Shown one piece after another: positions 5,867 through 14,009 of a stretch of DNA of 35,933 nt. Source of the DNA: JBGQOG01 sp052113705 (GTDB lineage Bacteria > Pseudomonadota > Alphaproteobacteria > Rhodobacterales > Rhodobacteraceae). Location of the stretch: contig NZ_JBGQOG010000031.1 of assembly GCF_052113705.1 (NCBI RefSeq), positions 1 to 35,933 of the forward strand. Reading direction: 5' to 3'. The number at the start of each line of letters is the position of its first letter. Positions within the stretch are counted from its first letter, which is position 1. The translations under genes and the position numbers were made by a program. Under the pieces are notes generated by a model that was not told the origin of the DNA, made no database searches, and was given only the letters and a program-made list of their open reading frames with translations.

Positions 5867-8846
5867 CGTTTTTCTCCCCGGCTTTGTCATAGAAGACCTG
5901 ATCGACGATGCGCGCCCTGTGCACCACCCCGGCATCGCCCGGGAAGTCCAGCACCTCGCCCATCCGCGCGGGCCCGTGTTTCACCAGCCCCATCGCAATC
6001 CCCTTGCCCAAAGTGGGCGAGAAATAGGTCGAGGTGACGCGACCCTGCACCAGACGCTGGCCATTGGCATTATAGCCCTCGGCCACCGCATAGACGCCAT
6101 CGGGCAGCACCGAGCCGTCCAGCGTCTCAAGCCCCACCAGCTGCCAGCGCTCGGGGTCAGCCATATGGCTGCGTTCCTGCGCCCGCTTGCCGAGGTAATC
6201 TGCCTTCTTCTTCGAGATCGCCCAGCCGAGACCCAGATCCTGCGGGATCACGGTGCCGTCGGTCTCGTCGCCGATCATGATGAAGCCCTTTTCGGCGCGG
6301 AGCACATGCAGACCCTCGGTGCCATAGGGCATCAGGCCAAACTCGGCCCCCGCCGCCACACAGGCCTCCCAGAAGGCCAGACCTTCCGAGGCGGGCACCG
6401 CCACCTCATAGCTCAGCTCGCCCGAGAAGGAGATGCGGAACACCCGGGCGCGGAAGCCGCCGAGTTCGCCTTCCTTGTAGGTCATGAAGGGAAGTGCCTC
6501 TTTCGAGACATCCATGCCGCCCAGCTTTTCCAGAAGCTTGCGGGCATTCGGGCCGACCACGGCCACCTGCGCAAACTGCTCGGTCAGGTTGGCGGTATAG
6601 ACTTTGAAATCCCACCATTCGCATTGCAGCCAGTCTTCCATATGACCGTGAATGCGGTCCGCGCCGCCCGAGGTGGTGTGGCACAGCCAGCTGTCCTCAG
6701 ACAGGCGCACGACCACGCCATCGTCCATCAGAAAGCCGTTGTCGTTGCACATCAGCCCGTAGCGGCATTTGCCCACCGGCAACGTCGACATCATGTTGGT
6801 GTACATGAGGTCGAGGAACTTGCCCGCATCCGGGCCTTTGACCAGGATCTTGCCCAGCGTCGAGGCATCGAGAAGACCCAGCGCCGTGCGGGTGTTCTTC
6901 ACCTCGCGCCGCACCGCCTCGTGCTTGCTCTCGCCCGCGCGCAGATAGGTATAGGGGCGGCGCCAGAGGCCGACCGGCTCCCAGTCCACGCCATTCGCGT
7001 CATGCCATTCGTGGATCGGCGTGCGGCGCAGGGGCTGGAAGATCTCGCCCCGTGCTTCACCCGCAATCGCGCCCAAGCTGATCGGCGTATAGGGCGGGCG
7101 GAAAGTGGTGGTGCCGGTGGCCGGGATCGGTTGACCCAAAGCATCCGAAAGCACCGCCAAGCCGTTGATGTTGCTGAGTTTACCCTGATCTGTCGCCATG
7201 CCGAGCGTGGTGTAACGCTTGGTATGCTCGACCGATTCATAGCCCTCGCGCGCGGCGAGTTGCACATCCGAGACCTTCACGTCGTTCTGATAATCGAGCC
7301 ACATTTTCGATTTCAGCGCAGCGCCCGCACCCTGCGGCATCACCCAGACGGCGGCCATCGGCGCCTCGGCCGGGGCGGTGCCCTGCGGCGCGGCGCCTTC
7401 CGCGCTGCCATGCGCATCCGCCAGGCAGTCGGCAAAGCCGAGCGCGCCATTGGCGGCGCCCACGGCCACCGCCATCCCCTGCCCCTGATCGCCCAAAGGC
7501 GGCCGGGCCGGATCGGGGCGGAACATCGAATAGGTCTCATCCCAGAGGAGTTTGCCGCCGCAATGCGACCAGAGGTGGACCACCGGCGACCATCCGCCCG
7601 ACATCGCCACCGCGTCGCAGGGAATGGTTTCCAGCACCGAGCCTTCGCCCGCCTGCGCACAGATCGCCACACCGGTCACCCGCTTGCCGCCCTGCACCTT
7701 GGAGATGCCCCGGCCTTCGAGCACGCGCACGCCACGCGCACGCACCGCCTCGGGCAGCGCGCCCGTTGCCTGAGCGCGCGCATCGACCACCGCCGAAACC
7801 ACGAGACCGGCATCGAGCAGCACCAGCGCCGTGCGATAGGCGTCGTCGTTATTGGTCACGATCACTGTACGGTCGCCGGGCGAGACCGCCCAGTTGACCA
7901 CATAGTCGCGCACCGCACCGGCCAGCATCACGCCCGGAATGTCATTGCCCGCGAAGGACAGCGGACGCTCGATTGCGCCCGTCGCCGTCACGGTCACACC
8001 GGCGCGCAAACGCCAGAGGCGGTGACGCGGCAGGCCGTCATTCGGGCGGTGATCGCCCAGACGCTCATAGGCAATCAGATGGCCATGGTCGTGCAGACCG
8101 GCGGCCATGCAGCGCGTGCGCAGGGTGACATTCTCCATGCCCTCAAGCGCTTCGACCGCGTTCTTCACCCATTCCTCGACCGGGATCCCGTCGATCAGCG
8201 CGCCATCCGAGGCAGCATCAACCACCGCGCGGCCGCCGAAAGTCGCGGTCTGCTCAAGCACCAGGACGCGCTTGCCCGCGCGGCCCGCCGCCAGTGCCGA
8301 GGTCAGACCGGCGACACCGCCGCCGACCACGACCACATCGGCAAAGCCATAGGCCTGTTCGTAGCGGTCAGCGTCGCCCGTGGTCGGCACTTTGCCCAGA
8401 CCGGCCGAGTTGCGGATGACCGGTTCAAAGAGATGTTTCCAGGCGAAACGCGGGAACATGAAGGTCTTGTAGTAGAAACCGGCGGGCAGAAAGCGGGCCA
8501 GTTTGTTGTTGATCGCGCCAATGTCGAACTCAAGGCTCGGCCAGTGGTTCTGGCTGGCGGTTTCCGCACCCTCGAAAAGCTCGGTGGTGGTGACGCGCTG
8601 GTTGGGTTCAAACCGTGCGCCGGAACCGAGACCGACAAGCGCGTTCGGCTCTTCGGCACCCGAGGCGACCACGCCGCGCGGGCGGTGGTATTTGAAGCTG
8701 CGGCCCATCAGCATCTGATCGGCGCCAAGCATGGCCGAGGCGAGCGTATCGCCCGCAAAGCCGCGCAGTTTCTTGCCGTTGAAAGAGAAGTTCAGGGATT
8801 TCGTGCGGTCGATCAGACGACCGCCCTTGCTGAGACGCGTGCTCAT
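5859..8846 (-). CDS. soxA: Sarcosine oxidase, alpha subunit
   Basis: The 995-residue large subunit. The complex oxidatively demethylates sarcosine to glycine and H2O2, passing the one-carbon unit to tetrahydrofolate. Order of parts: an N-terminal ferredoxin-like segment (SFNGKKLRGFAGDTLASAML, about residues 21-40); an NAD-binding Rossmann domain (VVVVGGGVAGLTSALAAGRAG, about 171-191); a central oxidoreductase region; and, from about residue 620, a GcvT-like folate-binding domain (LGLLDASTLGKILVKGPDAG) reaching the C-terminus. Length is standard. It begins in an ATGA overlap with soxD and overlaps soxG by 8 bp. A 1002-codon open frame lies antisense to it; this is a GC-content shadow. Confidence 0.97.
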   Translation of the reverse strand: MSTRLSKGGRLIDRTKSLNFSFNGKKLRGFAGDTLASAMLGADQMLMGRSFKYHRPRGVVASGAEEPNALVGLGSGARFEPNQRVTTTELFEGAETASQNHWPSLEFDIGAINNKLARFLPAGFYYKTFMFPRFAWKHLFEPVIRNSAGLGKVPTTGDADRYEQAYGFADVVVVGGGVAGLTSALAAGRAGKRVLVLEQTATFGGRAVVDAASDGALIDGIPVEEWVKNAVEALEGMENVTLRTRCMAAGLHDHGHLIAYERLGDHRPNDGLPRHRLWRLRAGVTVTATGAIERPLSFAGNDIPGVMLAGAVRDYVVNWAVSPGDRTVIVTNNDDAYRTALVLLDAGLVVSAVVDARAQATGALPEAVRARGVRVLEGRGISKVQGGKRVTGVAICAQAGEGSVLETIPCDAVAMSGGWSPVVHLWSHCGGKLLWDETYSMFRPDPARPPLGDQGQGMAVAVGAANGALGFADCLADAHGSAEGAAPQGTAPAEAPMAAVWVMPQGAGAALKSKMWLDYQNDVKVSDVQLAAREGYESVEHTKRYTTLGMATDQGKLSNINGLAVLSDALGQPIPATGTTTFRPPYTPISLGAIAGEARGEIFQPLRRTPIHEWHDANGVDWEPVGLWRRPYTYLRAGESKHEAVRREVKNTRTALGLLDASTLGKILVKGPDAGKFLDLMYTNMMSTLPVGKCRYGLMCNDNGFLMDDGVVVRLSEDSWLCHTTSGGADRIHGHMEDWLQCEWWDFKVYTANLTEQFAQVAVVGPNARKLLEKLGGMDVSKEALPFMTYKEGELGGFRARVFRISFSGELSYEVAVPASEGLAFWEACVAAGAEFGLMPYGTEGLHVLRAEKGFIMIGDETDGTVIPQDLGLGWAISKKKADYLGKRAQERSHMADPERWQLVGLETLDGSVLPDGVYAVAEGYNANGQRLVQGRVTSTYFSPTLGKGIAMGLVKHGPARMGEVLDFPGDAGVVHRARIVDQVFYDKAGEKNDV

Positions 8847-9166
8847 TTCAGACCCTCCCAGCCGGGACGTTTCGCCAGAACGGCGGAGATGATTTCAGGG
8901 GTGGGTTCGGTGGTTTGCGCGGCATAGGTGCCGAACACTTCCAAAGTGGCGGTGCAGCGGGCGGCCAGGAACCATTTGCCGCAGCCATAGGCATGCCGCC
9001 AGCGTTCGAAATGCACGCCCTTGGTGTTGGCGCGCGCGAACATATAGGCCTCGAAATCGCCATCGCTCGAGCCGGGGCCGAAGCGTTTCAGATGCGCTTC
9101 GCCGCCGGGGCTGAGTTCGGTTTCATCGGCTTTCACCCCGCAATAGGGGCAAGTCAGGGTCAGCAT
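8843..9166 (-). CDS. soxD: Sarcosine oxidase, delta subunit
   Basis: The 107-residue zinc-binding delta subunit. The expected ligands are present with the family's spacing: Cys6 and Cys9 (TCPYCG), then His58 and Cys62 (RHAYGCGKWF). GGEAHLKRFGP is also typical. The ATG at 9166 is preferred to a GTG three codons upstream because a GGAG sits eight bases before it. Its last bases overlap soxA as ATGA. In the usual order soxB precedes soxD directly; here two extra genes lie between them. Confidence 0.94.
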   Translation of the reverse strand: MLTLTCPYCGVKADETELSPGGEAHLKRFGPGSSDGDFEAYMFARANTKGVHFERWRHAYGCGKWFLAARCTATLEVFGTYAAQTTEPTPEIISAVLAKRPGWEGLK

Positions 9167-9211
9167 GGCGCGCACTCCGTCAGGCGCGCCATGAGGGGGA
9201 TGCGCGCCGGG

Positions 9212-9373
9212 TTAGTTGCCTGCGTTGGGCAGGTCGATGGTGATTTCGGCTTTGTTTTCATGGCCGAACATGTTGCCGTCTGTGGCCATGTACCAGATGA
9301 GACCACCGAGGACGACGACGACGGCGCCCAGAATGAACCCCATTGCCGTGTTGTTGCTGTTTGCTTCCGCCAT
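9212..9373 (-). CDS. 53-aa single-pass membrane protein inside sox operon
   Basis: A very short gene whose product begins MAEANSNNTAMGFILGAVVV. A polar N-terminus (residues 1-10) is followed by one hydrophobic segment of about 19 residues (11-29) containing four consecutive valines, then a short acidic tail ending in AEITIDLPNAGN. It is probably anchored in the inner membrane with one end exposed. A strong AGGAG lies eight bases before the ATG, and it ends 45 bp before soxD, all on the same strand. Conserved-looking composition and the ribosome site argue that it is real. I cannot name the family; it is not a known sarcosine oxidase subunit. Confidence 0.78.
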   Translation of the reverse strand: MAEANSNNTAMGFILGAVVVVLGGLIWYMATDGNMFGHENKAEITIDLPNAGN

Positions 9374-9429
9374 GTGAAAGGCTCCTGAAATGATATGTTC
9401 AGGGGGATAACTTGGGCGGAAGAGTTATG

Positions 9430-9455
9430 GTTCCCGGGGCGGATGTGGCGGGAAC
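9430..9455 (-). other. Hairpin between two sox-operon genes
   Basis: GTTCCCG and CGGGAAC form a perfect 7-bp inverted repeat around a 12-nt loop, in the 110-bp gap before the 53-aa gene. There is no U-tract. It could act as a processing site, partial terminator or operator, setting expression of the downstream genes relative to soxB. Confidence 0.45.
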
Positions 9456-9483
9456 GGGAGCCCTGTAAAACGTTGCGGATCAT

Positions 9484-10008
9484 TCAGCTGACCCCTTTCA
9501 GGCAGGCGACAAGCCCCGCCCGCATTTCTTGAAACGCGAGCAGATCCAGCTGTATCGCATCTTGCCGCTTATCAAAAAGCAGGACCAATTGCTTGCCGTG
9601 GTCCATCGCCTCGATCAAACCACTGAACTCGGCCTCCGATTTCACCGGCAGCTCAAATTTTCCAGTCGGATCAAACGCGATGTTCCCAAACAACTGCTCC
9701 ACGCCATCGATCTGCACCGAGATTCTGTCCTGCGCCGGTTTGGCCGGCACATCGGGTTTCAATCCCATATAAATCATCCCAAGCGGATCGCCTTCGAGCT
9801 GATAGTAGGAAAGATTAGCCGGGGTACCATTGACGGATTTGGTGCTGAGCGACGCAATGCACAGCTTGTCCTGTGCAGATCGAGCGATCATGTAATCACC
9901 CACCATCGGCAAAAATCTAAACTCCTGTGCCGTCGCAGGCAAGACCGTCGCCACCAGCATCACGCCGGTGAGACCCGTCTTGCGGAGCATAGCGCGCGCG
10001 TCCCCCAT
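9484..10008 (-). CDS. Secreted protein of unknown function after soxB
   Basis: A 174-residue predicted secreted protein. A signal peptide (MLRKTGLTGVMLVATVLPATAQ) lies either at the N-terminus or after a seven-residue extension (MGDARA). The mature chain (EFRFLPMVGDYMIARSAQDK...) carries two cysteines, KLCIAS near the start and LVACLKG near the end, so one disulfide is plausible. The ATG at 10008 shares its A with the TGA stop of soxB (TGATG), a re-initiation arrangement that places it in the sox operon. It does not clearly resemble the three secreted paralogues downstream. I do not recognise the family. A role in sarcosine uptake or in handling extracytoplasmic stress would be guesswork. Confidence 0.75.
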   Translation of the reverse strand: MGDARAMLRKTGLTGVMLVATVLPATAQEFRFLPMVGDYMIARSAQDKLCIASLSTKSVNGTPANLSYYQLEGDPLGMIYMGLKPDVPAKPAQDRISVQIDGVEQLFGNIAFDPTGKFELPVKSEAEFSGLIEAMDHGKQLVLLFDKRQDAIQLDLLAFQEMRAGLVACLKGVS

Positions 10009-11255
10009 CAATGCGCCACCCCGGCGGCGACGCTTTCGTCGATGAAGCGGCCCTCTTTGAAGCGGTTGAGGCCGAAGTCTTTCGCCAGCGGGCCGGGCTG
10101 GCCCTTGGCCACCAGTTCCGCCATGGCCCAGCCAGAGCCGGGGATCGCCTTGAAGCCGCCGGTGCCCCAGCCGCAGTTGACGAAGATGTTCTCGACCGGG
10201 GTGGTCGACAGGATCGGCGAGCGGTCGCCGGTCATGTCAACGATACCGCCCCATTGGCGCAGCATTTTCAGGCGGCTGATCATCGGGAAGGTTTCGATCA
10301 ACGCGCGGACGGTTTCCTCGACATGCTGCCAGGAGCCGCGCTGGGTGTAGTTGTTGAACCCGTCGGTGCCGCCGCCGATCACCATCTCGCCCTTGTCCGA
10401 TTGCGACATATAGCCGTGGACGGTGTTGGCCATCACCACCACATCCATGCAGGGCTTGATCGGCTCGGAGACGAGGGCCTGCAGCGCGAGGCTTTCGATC
10501 GGCAGGCGGAAGCCCGCCTTTTCCGCCATGACCGAGCTGTGGCCCGCAACGACGATTGCGAGCTTGCCGCAGTCAATGGCGCCCTTGGTGGTGTCCACGC
10601 CCTGCACGCGGCCGTTCACATTGCGGATGCCGGTGACTTCGCATTGCTGGATGATGTCCATCCCCATCGCCGAGCAGGCCCGGGCATAGCCCCATGCCAC
10701 CGCATCATGCCGCGCGGTGCCGCCGCGTTTTTGGTAAAGCGCGCCGAGGACCGGATAGCGCGGCCCGTCGATGTTCATGATCGGCACCAGTTCCTTGACC
10801 TGCTCGCGGCTGATCCACTCGGTCTCAACGCCTTGCAGGTTATTGGCGTAAACGGTGCGTTTGTAGCCGCGGATCTCATGCTCGGTCTGCGCCAGCATCA
10901 GGAGGCCGCGCGGCGAGAACATGACGTTATAGTTCAGGTCCTGGCTCAGATCTTCATAGAGGCTGCGCGCCTTTTCATAGATCGCCGCCGAAGGGTCCTG
11001 CAGATAGTTCGAGCGGATGATCGTGGTGTTGCGCCCGGTATTGCCGCCGCCGAGCCAGCCCTTTTCGATCACCGCCACATTGGTGATGCCGTGGTTCTTG
11101 CCGAGGTAATAGGCGGTGGCGAGGCCATGGCCGCCCGCGCCGATGATCACCACGTCATAGCGTTTTTTCGGCTGCGGCGAGGCCCAGGCCTTTTCCCAGC
11201 CCGTGTGATGCCGCAAGGCCTCGCGGGCGACGGCAAAAACCGAATAACGTTTCAT
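10008..11255 (-). CDS. soxB: Sarcosine oxidase, beta subunit
   Basis: The 415-residue flavoprotein subunit (DAO family) that dehydrogenates sarcosine. An N-terminal dinucleotide-binding motif (DVVIIGAGGHGLATAYYLG, residues 34-52) is followed by the GWLGGGNTGRNTTIIRSNY block. His183 in ARHDAVAWGYA fits the histidine that carries covalent FMN in characterised enzymes (near residue 173 there); this is an alignment by eye. The C-terminal GWGTGGFKAIPGSG motif is also present. The ATG at 11255 has AAGGAAG upstream. It is the promoter-proximal gene of the leftward sox cluster, diverging from ccmI. Four spaced GTCTGG repeats lie just upstream. Confidence 0.96.
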   Translation of the reverse strand: MKRYSVFAVAREALRHHTGWEKAWASPQPKKRYDVVIIGAGGHGLATAYYLGKNHGITNVAVIEKGWLGGGNTGRNTTIIRSNYLQDPSAAIYEKARSLYEDLSQDLNYNVMFSPRGLLMLAQTEHEIRGYKRTVYANNLQGVETEWISREQVKELVPIMNIDGPRYPVLGALYQKRGGTARHDAVAWGYARACSAMGMDIIQQCEVTGIRNVNGRVQGVDTTKGAIDCGKLAIVVAGHSSVMAEKAGFRLPIESLALQALVSEPIKPCMDVVVMANTVHGYMSQSDKGEMVIGGGTDGFNNYTQRGSWQHVEETVRALIETFPMISRLKMLRQWGGIVDMTGDRSPILSTTPVENIFVNCGWGTGGFKAIPGSGWAMAELVAKGQPGPLAKDFGLNRFKEGRFIDESVAAGVAH

Positions 11256-11272
11256 CGGGGCTTCCTTCTGTG

Positions 11273-11325
11273 GTCTGGGCCTTTTGGGGTCTGGAATCTG
11301 AGGTCTGGTTCGGCACGGCGTCTGG
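11273..11325. promoter_or_regulatory. Four spaced GTCTGG repeats upstream of soxB
   Basis: The hexamer GTCTGG occurs at 11273, 11289, 11303 and 11320, giving spacings of 16, 14 and 17 bp. The block lies 18-70 bp upstream of the soxB start codon, within the soxB-ccmI divergent region. Spaced direct repeats of this kind can be regulator-binding sites, but no regulator gene is adjacent and this is inference. Confidence 0.4.
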
Positions 11326-11527
11326 TCGGGGTGAGCGGCACCGAATCCCGGCGACCCTCTGATCTGTCGCATTACACATGGCCTGCGCCAAGGCCCGTCA
11401 CCCCGCTTCAAGCGGCACAATGGGGAAAAAACGCGACATCATGCCTGCGACATCTCGTGCCGTGGGGCGCTTGGGGCTTTCGCGCGGCCCCGCTTGCCCC
11501 TAAATGAAGCGGATTGCAGGAGGAAAC

Positions 11528-12829
11528 ATGCTGTTCTGGATCTCTGCCGCGGCACTGGCCGCCCTTGTCGCGCTGCCCTTGGGCGTGACGCTTTGGACCG
11601 CCCGGGGCCGGGGGGCTGCGGGGGGGGCGACCGGCCGCGCCACCAGCAGCGCCGCCGAGGTCAGCAGTGATCCCGCCGCCTATGACATGCAGGTCTACCG
11701 CGACCAGCTGGCCGAGGTGGCGCGTGATGCGGCGCGCGGCGTGATCGACGGGGCCGAGGCCAACCGGCTGCGGCTGGAAATCTCGCGCCGCGTGCTGGAA
11801 ACCGACCGCAAGATCCAGACCGCCGGGGCCGCCACCCCCCTGCCCGCTGCCGCGCGCTGGGGCGGGATTGCGGTGGGCGTTGTGCTGCTGGCGGGGTCGG
11901 TCGGGCTCTATGTCTGGCTGGGTGCGCCGGGCTATGACGATCAGCCGATGCAGGGCCGTCTGGCCTTGGCGGATGAGATTTACAATTCCCGCCCCGATCA
12001 GACGACCGCAGAGGCCGAGGCCGCACGCAACCGCCCTGCCCTGCCCGCCGCAGACCCGAAATATCTGGAATTGATGGAAAAATTGCGCGCGGCCGTGGCC
12101 GGTCATCCGGGCGATCCGGAGGGGCTCAAACTCCTCGCGCATAACGAGGCGGCCTTGGGCAATTACCGCGCCGCCTGGGAGGCGCAGCGCGATCTGGTCG
12201 CCGCCAAAGCCGCGACGCCGGAAGGGGCCAGGGCGCAGGATTATGCCGATCAGGCGGATCTGATGATCCTCGCCTCGGGCGGCCTCGTCACGCCGGAGGC
12301 CGAGCAGGTTCTGGGCGAGGCGCTGGCCCGCGATCGCGCCAATGGCACCGCGCGCTATTATGTCGGGCTGATGATGGCGCAGAATGGCCGCCCCGACCGC
12401 GCCTTCACCCTGTGGAATGCGCTGTTGAAAGAGGGGCCCGCCGATGCGCCCTGGATCGGCCCGATCCGCGCCGGGATCGAGGATCTGGCCTGGCTGGCGG
12501 GGGATGCGAATTTCGAACTGCAGCCATTGGGCGCCCCTGCGGCGGATTTGCCCGGCCCCTCGTCGGAGGATGTGAACAACGCCGCCGCGATGAGCGCCGA
12601 GGACCGTCAGGCGATGATCCGGTCCATGGTCGAGGGGCTCTCGGACCGGCTGGCGACCAGCGGTGGCAGCCCGGAGGAATGGGCGCGGCTGATCGGCGCG
12701 CTGGGGGTTCTGGGCGAGACAGAGCGGGCACGCGCGATCTATGCCGAGGCGCAGGGCAGTTTTGCCGGACAGGATGAGGCCTTGGCCGCGCTGAAAGCCG
12801 CCGCCGAACAAGCAGGAGTGGCGGAATGA
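11528..12829 (+). CDS. ccmI: Cytochrome c biogenesis factor CcmI
   Basis: A 433-residue component of the system I cytochrome c maturation machinery, which handles apocytochrome c before haem ligation in the periplasm. Two membrane segments are visible: residues 1-23 (LFWISAAALAALVALPLGV) and about 110-132 (GGIAVGVVLLAGSVGLYVWLG). Between them is a cytoplasmic helical loop rich in charged residues (YRDQLAEVARDAARGVI). A periplasmic TPR-like domain follows (EGLKLLAHNEAALGNYRAAW). The start at 11528 has AGGAGG four bases upstream and places the first membrane helix at the N-terminus. Its stop overlaps ruvX as ATGA. The other ccm genes are not nearby. Confidence 0.93.
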   Translation: MLFWISAAALAALVALPLGVTLWTARGRGAAGGATGRATSSAAEVSSDPAAYDMQVYRDQLAEVARDAARGVIDGAEANRLRLEISRRVLETDRKIQTAGAATPLPAAARWGGIAVGVVLLAGSVGLYVWLGAPGYDDQPMQGRLALADEIYNSRPDQTTAEAEAARNRPALPAADPKYLELMEKLRAAVAGHPGDPEGLKLLAHNEAALGNYRAAWEAQRDLVAAKAATPEGARAQDYADQADLMILASGGLVTPEAEQVLGEALARDRANGTARYYVGLMMAQNGRPDRAFTLWNALLKEGPADAPWIGPIRAGIEDLAWLAGDANFELQPLGAPAADLPGPSSEDVNNAAAMSAEDRQAMIRSMVEGLSDRLATSGGSPEEWARLIGALGVLGETERARAIYAEAQGSFAGQDEALAALKAAAEQAGVAE

Positions 12830-13302
12830 TCTGCGCAACGATGGAAGAATTCGCCGCCGCTTTGCCGGCCTTCGGCGCGCTGGCGGGGCTGGATCTTGGC
12901 ACCAAGACCATCGGCGTTGCCGTTTCGGACAGTTTCCGCCATGTGGCGACGCCGCTCTCGACCATCCGGCGCGAGAAATTCACGCTGGATGTCGCGGCAC
13001 TGCTGAAAATCACCGATGCGCGGGAGATCCGCGGCATCGTCCTGGGGCTGCCCTTCAACATGGACGGCTCCGAGGGGCCGCGCTGCCAGTCCACCCGGGC
13101 TTTCGCGCGCAATCTGGAGAAACTCACCCCGCTGCCGATCACCTTCTGGGATGAACGTCTGTCGACCGTGGCCGCCGAACGGGCGCTGCTGGAGGCGGAT
13201 ACGTCTCGAAAGCGTCGCGCCGAGGTGATCGACCATGTTGCCGCCGGGTATATCCTGCAAGGAGCGCTGGATCGGCTGGCGCATCTTGCGAGGCAGCAAT
13301 GA
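12826..13302 (+). CDS. ruvX: Holliday junction resolvase RuvX / YqgF
   Basis: A 158-residue RNase H-fold nuclease of the YqgF/RuvX family, linked to 16S rRNA 5'-end processing and possibly Holliday junction resolution. Catalytic acidic residues are in place: Asp23 (GLDLGTKTIGVAVSD), Glu110 in WDERLSTV, and Asp136 in IDHVAAGYILQ. The conserved IVLGLPFNMDGSEG block is also present. It starts in an ATGA overlap with ccmI and ends in an ATGA overlap with the DUF1289 gene, so the three are probably translated in a coupled way. Confidence 0.93.
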   Translation: MICATMEEFAAALPAFGALAGLDLGTKTIGVAVSDSFRHVATPLSTIRREKFTLDVAALLKITDAREIRGIVLGLPFNMDGSEGPRCQSTRAFARNLEKLTPLPITFWDERLSTVAAERALLEADTSRKRRAEVIDHVAAGYILQGALDRLAHLARQQ

Positions 13303-13565
13303 ACGCGGAAACCGGCAAACCCCGGCGGCCTGGCCCCGGCGATACCGATGACCTCTGGAAGCGCGACGAGGTGGAAAGCCCCTGCGTCAAGCTCTGTGCG
13401 TTGCACCCCGTTGAGGGGATCTGTGTCGGCTGCCTGCGCACCCGCGATGAGATCGGCCGCTGGTCGCTGATGTCGCAGGCCGAGCGGCGCGCGGTGATGC
13501 TGACCCTTGCCGCCCGCGCGCCCCGCCTGCGCAAGCGGCGCGGCGGGCATGACGGCCGCGTCTGA
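13299..13565 (+). CDS. DUF1289 small cysteine-rich protein
   Basis: An 88-residue protein with the DUF1289 signature: SPCVKLC, then GICVGCLRTRDEIGRWS and MSQAERRAVM. Cys29, Cys33, Cys42 and Cys45 form a likely metal site, zinc or an Fe-S cluster. The tail is strongly basic (RLRKRRGGHDGRV). The biochemical role of the family is unknown. It starts in an ATGA overlap with ruvX and is followed six bases later by the YqaA gene. Confidence 0.9.
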   Translation: MNAETGKPRRPGPGDTDDLWKRDEVESPCVKLCALHPVEGICVGCLRTRDEIGRWSLMSQAERRAVMLTLAARAPRLRKRRGGHDGRV

Positions 13566-13571
13566 CGCCCC

Positions 13572-14009
13572 ATGCTGACCGATCTCGCGCTTTATGCCGC
13601 GCTCTTTGCGGCGGCGCTGATCGCGGCAACGATCCTGCCGATGCAATCCGAGGCGGCGCTGGCGGCGATGCTGCTCGGCGGTCACGCGCCGCTGGCGGTG
13701 GTGACGGTGGCGAGTGTCGGCAACATCCTCGGCTCGGTCATCAACTGGGGGCTGGGGCGCGGCATCACCCGCTACCGCGACCGGCGCTGGTTTCCGGCCA
13801 GCCCTGCGGCGCTGGCGCGGGCCGAGGGCTGGTACCGGCGCTGGGGGAAATGGTCGCTGCTTCTGGCCTGGGTGCCAGTGGTGGGCGATCCGCTGACGGT
13901 GATGGCGGGGGTGTTGCGCGAACCGTTCTGGGTGTTTCTGGCGCTGGTGACACTGGCGAAAACCGGGCGCTATCTGGTGCTGACCGCCGCCGTTTTGGGG
14001 GTCAGCTGA
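13572..14009 (+). CDS. yqaA: YqaA-family (DedA/VTT-like) membrane protein
   Basis: A 145-residue inner-membrane protein of the SNARE-associated/VTT (DedA-like) group, YqaA type. Hydrophobic N-terminal segments (LALYAALFAAALIAATILP), then the motif VASVGNILGSVINWGLGRG. A basic amphipathic loop (WYRRWGKWSLLLAWVPVVGD) is typical, and a last membrane helix ends the chain. DedA relatives affect lipid scrambling and envelope integrity; the role of YqaA is not established. It is the final gene of the ccmI unit and overlaps the convergent chrA by 8 bp, tail to tail. Confidence 0.85.
   Translation: MLTDLALYAALFAAALIAATILPMQSEAALAAMLLGGHAPLAVVTVASVGNILGSVINWGLGRGITRYRDRRWFPASPAALARAEGWYRRWGKWSLLLAWVPVVGDPLTVMAGVLREPFWVFLALVTLAKTGRYLVLTAAVLGVS

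Noticed and set aside
5919..8927. 1002-codon open frame on the plus strand, antisense to soxA
   Set aside because: It mirrors soxA in a GC-rich genome, is rich in His/Arg/Ala without domains, and has no ribosome site. A composition shadow.
9160..9483. 107-codon minus-strand frame overlapping the 53-aa gene
   Set aside because: The other frame has a strong ribosome site and membrane helix; this one is Ser/Thr/Arg-rich without features and overlaps soxD.
11408..12838. 476-codon minus-strand frame opposite ccmI
   Set aside because: Antisense shadow: low-complexity Arg/Gly/His composition, no domain, complete overlap with ccmI.
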